DNA of 64,000 nucleotides from Gordius sp. MW1 (lineage: Eukaryota > Nematomorpha > Gordioida > Gordea > Gordiidae): assembly GCA_964036665.1 (NCBI GenBank), contig OZ038532.1, forward strand, positions 7,812,001 through 7,876,000. Direction: 5' to 3'. Below, piece after piece: positions 1-10,639 of the stretch. Within the stretch, counting starts at the first letter, position 1. Every line of letters begins with the position of its first letter. The notes below the pieces were generated by a model. It was not told the DNA's origin. It did not search any database and saw only the letters and a list, made by a program, of their open reading frames with translations. Made by a program: the position numbers and the translations under genes.

Positions 1-545
1 AGTAAGGGAGGTGATTTGACCCCCCCCCCTTAGTTTTTATCCTCTTTTTCACCCGGGGGTGGGTGATTTGCCCCCCCCCCCTTATTTTTTTGCTCTGTTT
101 CTCACCAGGGGGGAGGGAGGCGGTGATTTGTCCCCCCCCCCTTATTTTTTACCCTCTTCCTCACCAGGGAGGGTGAGGGGGTGATTTGACCTTCCCCACT
201 TATTTTTCACCCTGTTTCTCACCAGGGGGAGGGGGGTGATCTGCCCCCCCCCCCCACTTTTATTCCCTTTGTGATCTGCCCCCCCCCCCACTTTTATTCC
301 CTTTCTCAAAAAAAGGGAGGGCCTCCCCCCTGGTTAGAAAGATGGTAAAAAATAAGGAGGAGGGGGGGGGGGGTGTGAAAAAATGGGGGGGGGGGGGTCA
401 AATAACCGGTGAGAAAAGGGGTAAAAAAGAACGGGGGGGGGGCAAATCACCCCTCTCCCCTCTGGTGAGAAAGAGGGTAAAAAAAGGGGGGGGGGGGGTG
501 GGGAACTAACGGGACAAAAAAGGGAGGGGGGGGCAAAGTTCTTAA
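1..545. repeat. G/C-homopolymer palindromic core of a foldback element (partial copy)
   Basis: Repeated 55-60-bp units carry C runs of about 8-13, then TTATTTTTTACCCTCTTTCTCACC and GGGGGAGG-type blocks. After about position 300 the same units appear reverse-complemented (GGTGAGAAAGAGGGTAAAAAA followed by G runs). This is the same sequence class as the centre of the 60.66-63.01 kb palindromic element, so the window appears to open inside a second copy. No coding potential is seen. The exact length of each homopolymer may be unreliable. Confidence 0.8.
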
Positions 546-808
546 TTTATTTAAAAAAAATTGTATACCAATTAAAATATTATTTATAAAATATAAGCGC
601 AAAATAAATTAATAACACAAATTATGAATTATATTACTGAGCATTTTAGCAAAAATACTGAGCAATTTTTAATTCAAAGCTGAGCATTTTTAAAGTTAAT
701 TTACTGGCAATTTTGAATTTTTAACTGGGCACTTTATTAAAATACCGAGCACATTTAACTGAGCATTTCTTAATTTATTACTGAGCATTTAAATAACATC
801 CAAATTTA
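546..808 (+). repeat. Right arm of the palindromic hAT-like element, with TGAGCATTTT motif array
   Basis: This stretch matches 62018-62275 almost base for base. It carries about eight degenerate copies of the word TGAGCATTTT spaced at 20-40 bp. Similarity to the 62-kb copy stops at about 808, within AAATAACATCC, so this copy lacks the outer arm and terminus. No gene is visible. Confidence 0.8.
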
Positions 809-1699
809 TTTATTAAATCCACCAAAAAACAACCCTCCGTTTCTAATATAATTCGACTATGTTTAAAATTAGAACAAATCATCTTAATTCTAAGGTAAAT
901 TTTGGTTAACTAGTAGAAAAATTGAGTTTAAAATAAGGTATTACATTTAAATGAAATAACTTCAATTTGCATTATAAATAATTGATAAAGGAGAAAGGCT
1001 TGATTGTTTCATTTGGAATATCTAGATGTGCTATAGTAAAAAGAGTTAATAAATTTGCAAGTACAAATTTAAATATATGAGTAAATTGTCATTACTTACT
1101 CAATGCTTTGAATTGCGTTGATCGCGGTTGAATTGAGCAAAACTTTAAAAATGAAGTGACGAGCGTATTAAGACGCGGCTAGGCTATGTTTTAACATGCC
1201 TTGCATCCCTTTTTTGCCTGACTCTAAAATCCTTTATTATAAAACCCCTTAACTATTGGAAGGCCTATCTTTATTGTTTGCCCATACAACCTAAATATTG
1301 ATTTCCATAAGTTGTTATAAAATATTTGGCTTAGCACGATGCCATATTTTTATGATTTGATGATCTAAAGAACTCTTGAGCTTTGGTTAAGTTCCAAATA
1401 AGGCGATATGTAACTTCTATTAGCATTTAAGTTATTGGTGTTAAGTTAATGCTTCAACTTTAAACGCGAGCTCGCACACTGAGCCGTTTAATATGCTCTG
1501 CTCAGCACAATGAATGCTCGCTTTTCGGTGCACTAGGCAGTGTAGCATATAAAATGCTCGAGGAGAGGCCAGTCGAAGCAGCAAAATCTGTTCAAGCATT
1601 GAGCAGATTGCCCGAGCAGTAAACTCGAGCAGATAGGAGATAGAATTGCTATTTGCTAAGATTTAGTAACTTTAAATATTATCATATATCATAAATTAA
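809..1699. other. AT-rich intergenic sequence with a GAGCA/TGCTC-rich patch
   Basis: No open frame or RNA gene can be supported. Between about 1465 and 1645 the words GAGCA and TGCTC occur repeatedly in both orientations, echoing the TGAGCATTTT motif of the neighbouring repeat. This patch may be older debris of the same family. Confidence 0.4.
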
Positions 1700-1852
1700 T
1701 TAAATACTTTGCCCCCCTCACTTTTTTTGTCCCGTTGGTTTGCCCCCCCCCCCCTTTTTACCTTCTTTTTCACCCGGGTGGGGGGGGGCCGGGTAAGAAA
1801 AGGGTAAAAAACGGGTGAGAAAAAGGGTAAAAAAGAAGGGGGGGGGCACTAT
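1700..1852. repeat. Second, short copy of the G/C-tract core
   Basis: TTTGCCCCCCTCACTTTTTTTGTCCCGTTGG followed by poly-C, then a reverse-complemented half ending in a G run, repeats the junction seen at 61635-61700 and 61965-62010. It is itself roughly palindromic about position 1785. Confidence 0.7.
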
Positions 1853-2280
1853 AAAATATTTTTATAAAAACTTTGTTGTATAGTTTTTTAACTATTTGCA
1901 TTATTTTTTAAAATGTCAAAGGTTTCTTGTAAATATCCCCGTTCCACTTTGCACCCTTACTTCATTTATACAAAACATATTATACCATGTGAAATTTTCT
2001 ATATTGTTTCAACTACATCACTTTGATATAAATTTTATTTATTTTATGCCCTATAAGCATGAGGGGACATATTGGTGTGATGTTAAAAGAAAAAATACAC
2101 AAATTAGTAGCGGAATTTTAAGTGTGTCCAACGTTTATGAGGGAAAAATTTTTCAATTGCATTTGACTCATGGTCGTATTTTTTAAATTGTGGGGGGGGG
2201 GGGCATAACATAAATATTTTTTATTCTTAAGGGTGTGCGTAGGAAAAATTTTTTTGTCCCCCTCCCCTAGTTGACCAGTT
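1853..2280. other. AT-rich stretch without a supportable gene
   Basis: A 96-codon frame exists here, but its composition is that of low-complexity AT DNA and no domain is visible. A G13 run lies at about 2191-2204. Confidence 0.4.
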
Positions 2281-2334
2281 CAGCCCCCCCCCCCCCCCCC
2301 CCCCAAGGCAAAAAGGCTAGCTACGCCACTGAAT
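2281..2334 (-). repeat. MITE terminus of the CAGTGGCGTAGC type
   Basis: A run of about 20 C is followed by GGCTAGCTACGCCACTG. This is the inverse of the start at 8779 (CAGTGGCGTAGCTAGGC). Only one end is visible here, so the element is incomplete or too diverged to close. Confidence 0.5.
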
Positions 2335-2369
2335 ACATAAGGGCTAAATATTAAAAAAACGAAATGATT

Positions 2370-2925
2370 TTTCAATCACACATTGGCCAGTGGTCATAGC
2401 CTAGATTTTTAATCTTATTAACTTGAACATTATATTATTAATGCAAATCTTAGGTTAAAAACAAAATGAAAAAGGATTCACAAAGCAGCAAATATCCAAT
2501 TAAAATAGCAATGAACCAAATTATTAATTTTGGCCTTTGGCCGGGGTCAAAGTAGAAATAAGCATGGTCATCATTAATTTGCAGGGAATTATATAGCCAG
2601 TATCGCAATCATCCGTTACAAAGCAACAACCTAGACAAGTTGTCAAATAAAATTCACAAAACTGTAAATATAAATAGCTATTGATATCGGCTTTTGGCCG
2701 GGTTCATATAAAGTCGAATTGAGCAACTGTCAGCATTAATTGGCCGAGATTTATTTAACCAGTTTAGCAAGTATCCGATATATAGCAACAACGTAGACAA
2801 GTTGCAAAAAGAAATTTACATATAAAGCTAATCAGTCGGGCCCATAAAGAGTAATGGAATTTGGGCTTGGGCGAGGTCAAAAAATTAAAGCCAACCAGCG
2901 GTCATAAGCTAGTCTATTTGCGAAA
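2370..2925 (+). repeat. Diverged tandem repeat, period about 157-172 bp
   Basis: Blocks beginning TTGGCCTTTGGCCGGGGTC (2529), TCGGCTTTTGGCCGGGTTC (2686) and TTGGGCTTGGGCGAGGTC (2858) each lead a similar unit. The first two share CAGCATTAATT- or CATTAATTTG-like text, a CAGTATCGCAAT/CAGTTTAGCAAG word and AGCAACAACxTAGACAAGTTG. The first visible copy is partial. No coding content is seen. Confidence 0.6.
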
Positions 2926-2994
2926 GCAAAATGCATAAGTAAGACCCTTATAAGTTTCCACGGCAATTATGCAAAAATTACGAGTTGGACATGA

Positions 2995-3100
2995 CACGAC
3001 AACGAAAAGCGAGCATACAAATTGCATAGCAATACAATTTTAAATCGTTCGCGGATTCTTGGCCAATTTTGGAAGATCCTCGATGATGATATATTAGAAT
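2995..3100 (-). repeat. Decayed terminus related to the 40-55 kb composite repeat
   Basis: GAAAAGCGAGCATACAAATT followed by GCATAGCAATA resembles the 5' terminus of the composite repeat read on the minus strand (compare 55415-55443). The adjoining 3035-3095 block resembles the complement of 55465-55530, which flanks a composite-repeat end there too. Confidence 0.5.
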
Positions 3101-4048
3101 AGTGTATTATTTTATTTGACGCTTTTTGTCTTTTATATTTCATGTATTTATAATATATTACTATCAACGGATTTTTAACAAATAAACTTTCTAAGTCTAA
3201 GAAATAAAAAAAAATTAAAGTTCATTGGGTCCTCCCAAGGGTTTAAATTCAAGCGATCTGCTGAGCTCGGACATGTGTGGTCGACGGGTTTTAAAGAACC
3301 TTGTAAACCAACGGTTTTTGCAATGAGTTGAATAGTGAAGGGTAAGTTGACTATGGATATTATGGAAATATTATATGGACATAAATAGTACTATATATTG
3401 TTAATTGAATTTAAGTCATCCCTAATTGTAGAATTGAAAATTTGAAAGTAGTTGAATGAAAGGCACTGAAGAATAATTCTTTATAAAAGGGAAAAATATC
3501 TTGTGTGTTATTTATTTTGTAAGTTTATTGAAATTTAACTTATTTTATCACAGTATTCATCTGTCAATAATTTGGGAAATGATTGATGAATTTATTTTTT
3601 CCCCTAAAACACTCAGTGAGGCCATAATAACGTTAGATATGCGTAGAGTTTGAATTTTGTCGCAAAATATAGTTAATTTTTAATTTATTAAATACGTTAA
3701 TAAGTGCCATTTAAACATAACCCAACAAGATGCTAATTATCAAGTCCGTCATGAAAGTAGGACTCTTAAAGGTGAACACAAATGAGGACAATTCGTACAC
3801 AAACCTTTCGTTTATCTTAGGCTACTTAATATGGTATTACATTTTACTCATTTTCTAGCGACAATTAAACTCATATTGTTTTCACACAAGTTTAGCATTT
3901 TTAACGTTTTATTATCTCATATCTTCAATAAAAATTAAATTGGTAAACCAATATAGGTTTGGGACAAAATCCAATTGGTAAATATTGATTGATCTATACT
4001 ACAATTATTAGGTCAATAAATCGTTAATCTTATCTACTCAGACAGGTA
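3101..4048. other. AT-rich intergenic sequence
   Basis: No gene, RNA or inverted-repeat element can be supported here. Confidence 0.4.
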
Positions 4049-4385
4049 CCAGTGTAACCTTTAGGTGACGCAACTTTAGAGCCACTTTTCAAAAACTACT
4101 AAAGATAAAAACATTTTTTTAAATAAATTTGAAAGATTGGATTGGGATAAAGTATCTGCTACAATTTTATTACTTCTTCTTCATTGGTTCTTGAAAATAC
4201 TTGTTCAAAAATCGTAAAAATTGCAATTCCGACCTGCCTTTCTATATTCAATAGTTATGTACACTCACACATTTATAATCTGTATTATTTTTCTAACATT
4301 TTGATAGTAATCTAAAATTTATATGAGTACTATAAAGACTTTAAAATTTGTCTTAAAGGTGAACGTCACCTAAAGGTTACACTGG
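4049..4385. mobile_element. Non-autonomous DNA transposon with CCAGTGTAACC termini
   Basis: CCAGTGTAACCTTTAGGTGA at the left is mirrored exactly by its complement at the right (4364-4385), giving a 22-bp perfect inverted repeat around a 337-bp non-coding element. GTA flanks both ends, compatible with a 3-bp target duplication. The CACTG-like terminus and 3-bp duplication fit a CACTA/EnSpm-type element, but that class assignment is inference. A solitary terminus of the same family sits at 6179-6200. Confidence 0.75.
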
Positions 4386-5711
4386 GTAGAGCTTATTAGC
4401 GCAACCTTTTTAATAATTTAATTATGAAACTATGAATCAATTTGATTTTTTTATATTTTTCTTTGCAAAAGTACATAGTATAAAGGGCATGGGGGTAGAA
4501 TAGTCAAGAATAGCAAAAATTTTGCATTAATATTATCGATTTTCTGATTTTTGATAGGGAAAATGGCAGATACATGATATTTATAGATAAAATTGTACCT
4601 CCTAATATGCCAAATACGGCTAAAATTACTTACATTTGATAATTTTAAAGCGGCCTTAGATAGAGGTCTACATTTCTTTAATTCATTTTGATCTTATAAT
4701 ACTTTTATAAAATTTACCCATGATTTTAATCGTAGATGGTAAACTATTTAAAACTTAGTCCCATTTTCAGGTTTGTAGCAATAAGTCCGTCCTTATAAAA
4801 AGTTAAAAGAGATCAAAAATAGAATTATGACTGTCGTTACTCCCATTCAAATAATATAAAAGCTTGATTGGTACAGATCTTTAATTTATATGCAAAAAAC
4901 ACACCAATAATTTAGAATTAACGATAGAGAATTTCAAAGTTATCTAATTTTTTTTTAACTGGTAATAGTCTCTCAAAAATGTCTAAATGTTTTGAAAACT
5001 TAAGAAGTCCTATTCTTCAATTAAATAATATCCAATGGTACGCTAATAAATCGGTTTCAATTCAAGACATCAACTCTAAACAACACACAATTTTTCCAAG
5101 GTTTGAGATTTTCTGGTTATTTTAAATGATAGGTTCAATTAAATAGTGTAACCCATTTAAATGAATAAATCCATGATGCTTTTTATGGATATCATACAGC
5201 AAAGAAATTTATAAAAGGTAAGCCTTTTAGATTTCGCTTTAAGATATACCTAGTGTTAGGTCCCTGTTGTCAGTAAAATGAAAGAGGATTAGGAAGCTGT
5301 CATAGATGACTTAGCTGCCTTAATTTTGTCTCTTTTAATGATTCTAAATATAATTGTCTTTCAAAAGTGAATATTGGAGCTTTGAAAACAGTGCGCCTAA
5401 ATCGTTTCAAGTGCCTATTGATCGATATATATCCCTAAAAAAAGAAAGGATTTGTTCCGCAAAGAATATTTCTAACGTCATGGCACTACGTAGGCACGAT
5501 AATCATAACGAGGCTTTTTAATTGTTAAACCTATTACCTTTAGTAGAATCACGCTTCTTTAAAAGTCCAGGAAAATACTTTTCAATGCCCAAAGTTGTGT
5601 AATAAGTTTATGGGCGGTGTAAAATGCTCTGATTAAATGTTGATGCCACAAAAGTAACTTTTTGGGGAAGAAATTGGTCCCATTATTTGGATTATATGTC
5701 GCTTATTACAA
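4386..5711. other. AT-rich intergenic sequence
   Basis: No coding frame, RNA gene or clear repeat was found. Confidence 0.4.
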
Positions 5712-5721
5712 TGCCTGCCAG

Positions 5722-5871
5722 CATGGGTTTAGGGCAAGGAGGGGCCGCCGCTCCCTTCTGAATCCAAAAATTTGTTTAAATTTATTAAAATTATGGTTGA
5801 AATACAAAAAATGATCAAGCCGTCCCTAAATCATTATTGCCCCTCTCTAATTCCAATCCTGACTATGCCCT
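5722..5871. mobile_element. 150-bp MITE, MULE-like, with exact target duplication
   Basis: The element starts CATGGGTTTAGGGCAAGG and ends TCCTGACTATGCCCT. TGCCTGCCAG stands immediately on both sides (5712-5721 and 5872-5881). The body has a G/C-rich shoulder, then ATCCAAAAATTTG and ATTATTGCCCC blocks, also seen at 27.2-27.36 kb. A 9-10-bp duplication is typical of Mutator-like elements. Confidence 0.8.
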
Positions 5872-5881
5872 TGCCTGCCAG

Positions 5882-6885
5882 CTCTATTGTCTAAACAAAA
5901 GAGCTCATGCAATTTTTAAAAATTAATTGTTCAAATTCTTGTTTTAAAAAACGGCCGACTTCCTATTTCCAAGGTCAGAGACGCGATCGGTTATCAACGA
6001 AAAAAGTGAACTCAACGGCTCTGCTCTGTATGCAGCTAAGCAACCAGAATTTTATGCCCATATTGAAATATCTGACCTGACATTTATTGTTGATCATCAT
6101 TCCAATATAATTAACTAACTTTTTTCACTTATCTTAGTTATTTAATAAAAATTTAAAATTAGCCTATTTTTATGCCACCCAGTGTAACCTTTAGGTGACA
6201 CCCCTTTATTTCCGGAATTAGGCAATTTTTCCAGAATTTTTAAATTGTTTAGTCATCTAGAGCACATTGAGATGTCCCAAAAAATTTTTTATATAAATTC
6301 GTTTGGTTGAACCGCTAGTAGTACCTGTCGGGATATTTTGAAATTTTTCAATGATCAGTGATTGTGCTTAACTCCTTAACTATAAAAAATATAAAATAAT
6401 AAAAAATTAACCCTTTATATAATCTACCCCTTTGGTTTATTTTGTTATTTGTAAAGAATGATAAAATAATTTTGTAAAAAATATTACATTTTAGAGTAAA
6501 CCATTTAGAGCTCATTACCTAATGTCAAAATATATTACGGCCGCACATTGATACAAAAATGAGTAATTTTAGAATGATCAAAAAGCTTATAAATTAGGTT
6601 TGTTATGAGATTGCGGATGTTTAAATTATAAATACGTAATTAAGTCATTTAACCAAATCAATGCCGTTGCGTCAGCTCCTTATTTGTACAAATTCATATA
6701 TGTATCAATATTGTTTAAATATTTACTTCTATATTGTGCCTGGTCAAACTATAATTAATATAAATAGTAACGCACAAATCCATATTTTTAATTACCTTTC
6801 ATGCATTCGACAACTTATTTCGTTACCTGTTTCCTAATAATCACTTCCTTGATAAAAGTAATCCAGACTGGATTTTATAGTCCCA
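5882..6885. other. AT-rich sequence with one orphan transposon terminus
   Basis: The only structured signal is CCAGTGTAACCTTTAGGTGA at 6179-6198, an unpaired end of the family complete at 4049-4385. The upstream part of the gene starting near 6886 may hold unrecognised exons or its promoter. Confidence 0.5.
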
Positions 6886-7773
6886 ATGAAAAGGCTTCAA
6901 ATGAGGGTAAAATTTTTAAAATATAAACTAATGAAACGCGTTTACGCACTAGATAACTCGGGGCCAACGTGTAAGATTACTGATGTTAACAATAAAGAAA
7001 TCAAATTAAGTAACAAATACTGGACAACTTTACCTAAAAGTATATCTTTTGTAACACGAATTTTTTTAAATTCTATAGCTGCCATTGATATATGGAGCCA
7101 TTGCCATTTGGATTTGTTGGTGTATACTAAGAATAAAGGAGATTTGGGTAAATTTATTAATGTTTTGATTGAAATACCAATGCACTGATTTAAAGAGTTT
7201 GAGAGAATTAAAAGTAAAAAGGGACCAAAGAAACAGCTATTGCTTAATACCGTAAGTGAAATAGCTGATGGAGAAATAGGAGCCGTCAAATTGATTAATT
7301 GTTATGACTTAAAAGAGAATATCATTTATCCTAAACCTTTACCTATGGCTAAGCCTCAAAAACTAAGGGAATATGATTCCATTGAAACATTTGAAGTTGA
7401 TGAGCTTTCATCTCCATTCTATGACACGACGCCTGATATTCGTTGTGTTTGGCCATGGAATAAATCTCCCCATCCGAAATTACTAAACATTTATTCTAAA
7501 GAGCATCTTCTTCTGGATTTATACCAATCACAAATTACTTTTGATTCCCGCGAACACGTAAAAAAGATAAGCAAAAAATCCGAAAAAACACTAAGTATCA
7601 AAGTAAGTTAGATTTGTTTTACGATTTACACAAGTATATATTCATTTATTAAAAAATATAAAATATATCTCTATGCACAGCATAGGTTTATCACCTATTA
7701 TTTACACTATTTTATTTAGCCAATCATGGGAAATGGCGATGAAGTTGTAATCCGAGCAAAAATGAGAGACTAG
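6886..7773 (+). CDS. Unrecognised host gene, in-frame TGA or short intron inside
   Basis: Two open frames in the same phase (6886-7185 and 7189-7602) are separated only by TGA at 7186-7188. The second ends at a consensus donor AAA|GTAAGT (7603). Splicing to the acceptor at 7719 adds 17 codons beginning PIMGNGDEVVIRAK and stops at 7773, in phase. The protein is soluble-looking, charged, about 260 residues, with a Pro/Lys-rich segment (YPKPLPMAKPQKLREYDS). I recognise no family. The TGA would be removed by a 36-nt GT-AG intron (7153-7188, acceptor AAAGAG), in the size range of introns elsewhere in the window, but the donor GTTTTG is weak. The alternatives are a nonsense mutation or an unrecognised recoding. 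The true start is uncertain; ATG 6886 is simply the first in frame. Confidence 0.5.
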
Positions 7774-8211
7774 AGCCTAATGATTGCAAAATAATATTCT
7801 TTTATTAATAAACAACTCAATCATATCTTACTAAAGGTTGACTGAGTTATAATTAAAGAAACAAAATACAACGATTATATAATGTCATCAATTTTTATAA
7901 TAATTCAATAAGAAGGCTATCAACAATTATTTAAAAACTTTGGTTTTCAGGTTTTCATATACCTATGGTTCTTAACAATTTAAAGTGTACCTAGCATTAT
8001 TTAAGTTTAGTTAGAAGATGGAATATGCCTATGCCACTATGCCAACAGGACAAATATATAAAGCCAATTATTTTGTGGCGGAAGTAATAACGAAGGTTTA
8101 TTAAAAAAGAGTAAGGGTTCAGGCGTTAGATGGAAAAAGTAAATGACAAGCATAAATCTATCAAACAAGAAAAGTTTCGGAATCAAATGTCTTTTACTTA
8201 GTTCTACCATG
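7774..8211. other. Downstream AT-rich sequence
   Basis: This is the 3' flank of the preceding gene. AATAA-rich text around 7790-7810 could serve polyadenylation, but nothing decisive is seen. Confidence 0.3.
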
Positions 8212-8220
8212 GGCGTAGCC

Positions 8221-8352
8221 AAGGGCCCCATATGACGAAAAAAATTTGTTTCAATGCAAAAACCTTTAAAAATTAAAAATAAAATAATGTTTGCCCCCCC
8301 CCCCCAATTGAACTTTAACACGTCTAATCCAAAATCTGGCTACGCCCATTAA
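8221..8352 (-). mobile_element. 132-bp MITE of the GGGCGTAGCC family with 9-bp duplication
   Basis: GGGCGTAGCC at the left and TGGCTACGCCC near the right form the inverted termini. TTCTACCAT is exactly duplicated at 8212-8220 and 8353-8361. Internally it carries CAATGCAAAAACC and a C14 run, matching in reverse the copies at 23.54, 37.86 and 39.18 kb. It is non-coding; the 94-codon frame across it is an accident of the C tract. Confidence 0.85.
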
Positions 8353-8361
8353 TTCTACCAT

Positions 8362-9290
8362 TATAGCAACTGTGTGAAAAGATTAATGATTTTTTAAATA
8401 GGAGCAAATTGAGATTAAAAGGTTATTTGATAATTAATTGCAGTTCAAGTATTTTCTATTATTTTAATTACGTTTTTAAATGATTTGATTTTCAAAAAAA
8501 TTATAATTAAATTTGCAAAAAGGGGAAAACCCAAGAACAAATATATTAGCGAGCGGTGCACAGAATTTATGAAAGTAAAGTCGAAAGAGAAATCATGTGA
8601 ATATATTTCAGGGGAACAAAGGGAATCAATCTTCCCTGAATCATAAAATGCTAGTGTTATAAATGTTTTAATCTGAGCTTATCCCCTGTGGTTTCTCCTC
8701 TGATCGGGTTAAGTTGAGTATCAAACCTAAAATGCGATGGTAACTAATTCATTTATAATAACAGTGTACGGAAAGAGGCAGTGGCGTAGCTAGGCTAATG
8801 TTCCTCGCTTCAAAATTGCGATAAGAAATCATCCTCCAATCCGCCCTCTACTTCCTCGTCCAAAAATGATATTTCGAAATCGACAGTTCTTTCATTATCA
8901 ATTCTAGGGGCTTCAAACCCTTTTTTAATAAAACTAAAAGTTTAATCTTTTTTAGATTTAGTAATTATTAAATTCGGTCCTTTATAAGTTATTATCATAT
9001 TTTGGCCATGGCAATGTCAATTCATCTGCTGATTTTAAATATTCAGAATCTGAAGATGACGACGATATAATAATATGATTGTCCATATTAACCTATAAAT
9101 TGAAATATAATTAATAATATCGAATTAGTAAACTTTAATCTTATCTTCATGGTATGGTATGTTAAAAGTATTTTGAGATAGGTAATAAGAAAAAGGAAAA
9201 ACAGCTGATTTAAAAATTTAAGTCTTTTTTGTTGCAAAATTCGAATTAACATCATTTATCAAATAAATAAAAAAGGGTTTTTAAAATTGA
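8362..9290. other. AT-rich sequence with a CAGTGGCGTAGC MITE end at 8779
   Basis: CAGTGGCGTAGCTAGGC at 8779 is a left terminus of the family whose right end is at 2317-2333. A moderately GC-rich tract follows to about 8890. No matching right end is found nearby. No gene is supported. Confidence 0.4.
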
Positions 9291-9411
9291 ACGAACGTTA
9301 AATTTGAACGCGTTCATCAAAAAAAGGAACGCGTTCACGTTCAAAGTTCAGAAAAAAAAGAAACGACGTTCATCAATTTTTTTTAAAATTTGAACGCGTT
9401 CACGAACGCGT
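9291..9411. repeat. Cluster of GAACGCGTTC palindromes
   Basis: The self-complementary word GAACGCGTTC occurs at about 9307-9316, 9328-9337, 9393-9402 and 9403-9412 (partial), mixed with GAACGAACGTT and AACGACGTTC. Its GC content stands out from the AT-rich surroundings. It could be a transposon subterminal array or a protein-binding cluster. Confidence 0.5.
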
Positions 9412-9423
9412 TTATTCGATTCT

Positions 9424-9563
9424 TATTCAAACTAAAAGCTGATCATTTCAAAAACCAAGCAAATCTAATTGAGAACCCTAACCCTTGCCCTAACAACCCT
9501 GACCCCACAAGACATCAAGCATTTTATATTAGCTTATGAAATGAACAGCTTTTAGTTTGAACA
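9424..9563. repeat. 140-bp inverted-repeat element
   Basis: ATTCAAACTAAAAGCTGATC (about 9424-9443) and its near-complement GAACAGCTTTTAGTTTGAA (about 9543-9561) bound a short unit containing CCCTAA words. It may be a MITE. No target duplication was resolved. Confidence 0.55.
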
Positions 9564-10639
9564 GAAACGGTTTATTCACAACACCACTATCGCCCCATTA
9601 ACACTTTAATTTAGTATTTGCTATTTGAAACTGTAGTTAACACTTTTCCCTCGTGCTTTAATCTCTAAAACGCCTTATTTACTCGAAAATGGTCCCCAGC
9701 GGATCGAAATATTGGAACCCCTTTCCTCCCAATTTCTTTATCTTTCGATTAGACATTTGATTAAACCATCTTGCATATATGATGGATTGAACATAACTGA
9801 TTATATTCTGAGTATACACATTCACGAACCGATATTAGAGCTCTAGCTTAGAAATGAGGTTTCAAAAGAAGTCATATGCAGATTTGTAATGAAACAAAAT
9901 TGAATGGACAATTTATACTTGAACATATTTTTTTCAAAAAAAATAATATTAATATCGTCTAGAGCTTTGAAACAATAATAGTCTCTTCGATACGTGAGTC
10001 GCTCGATGAACATTTACAAGGGTTAGTCCTTTGGCCAATATTAAAAAAATATTCTAAGGGTAAAATAATGCATAACTAGACTCTTCTCTATAGGGTTTAC
10101 AGGCCCGACACGATCCGACTTTGTAAAAACGTCATGACGGTCGTTGGTAATGTTAAAAACATGAATGTTTTGTTGACGAAATCGTCCAAGCAATTGGAAT
10201 AGAACTAGGGGGCTATAGAATGTAACATAAAAAATGTAAGGGAGGGGCTTTCAGATCGGCAGATAGATTCCCCAAGGTTATAAAACTCTTCAAATACCTC
10301 TCTCATAAAAAATGTATTCATCTAACTATGATTATAAGATGGACACTTTTTTGACCAATTTTAAACATTGATTCTCTATTTTTTTGTTTTGCTAAAAACT
10401 ACCGTAAATTATTACTATAAGAGCATTGAAAAATACCTAAATCATAGAGCATTTAAATATTGTAAAAAATAAAATTAGCTAAATATAAAACTTATTGAGC
10501 TCGTATCGCTCAATTATTGTTCAGGTGCCCGTCGGGTTCGGAATTTTAAATTCAGGATGTTTTAGCATGCGTAGTGATAATGGCAATTTATCTAGAATCT
10601 CGTAACATATTGGATGTAGTATTAACAGGGAATTTATGT
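9564..10639. other. AT-rich intergenic sequence
   Basis: No gene or complete element is supported. Confidence 0.4.

Noticed and set aside
9470-9515. CCCTAACCCTTGCCCTAAC telomere-like text
   Set aside because: Only two exact CCCTAA words within a short inverted-repeat element; not a telomeric array.
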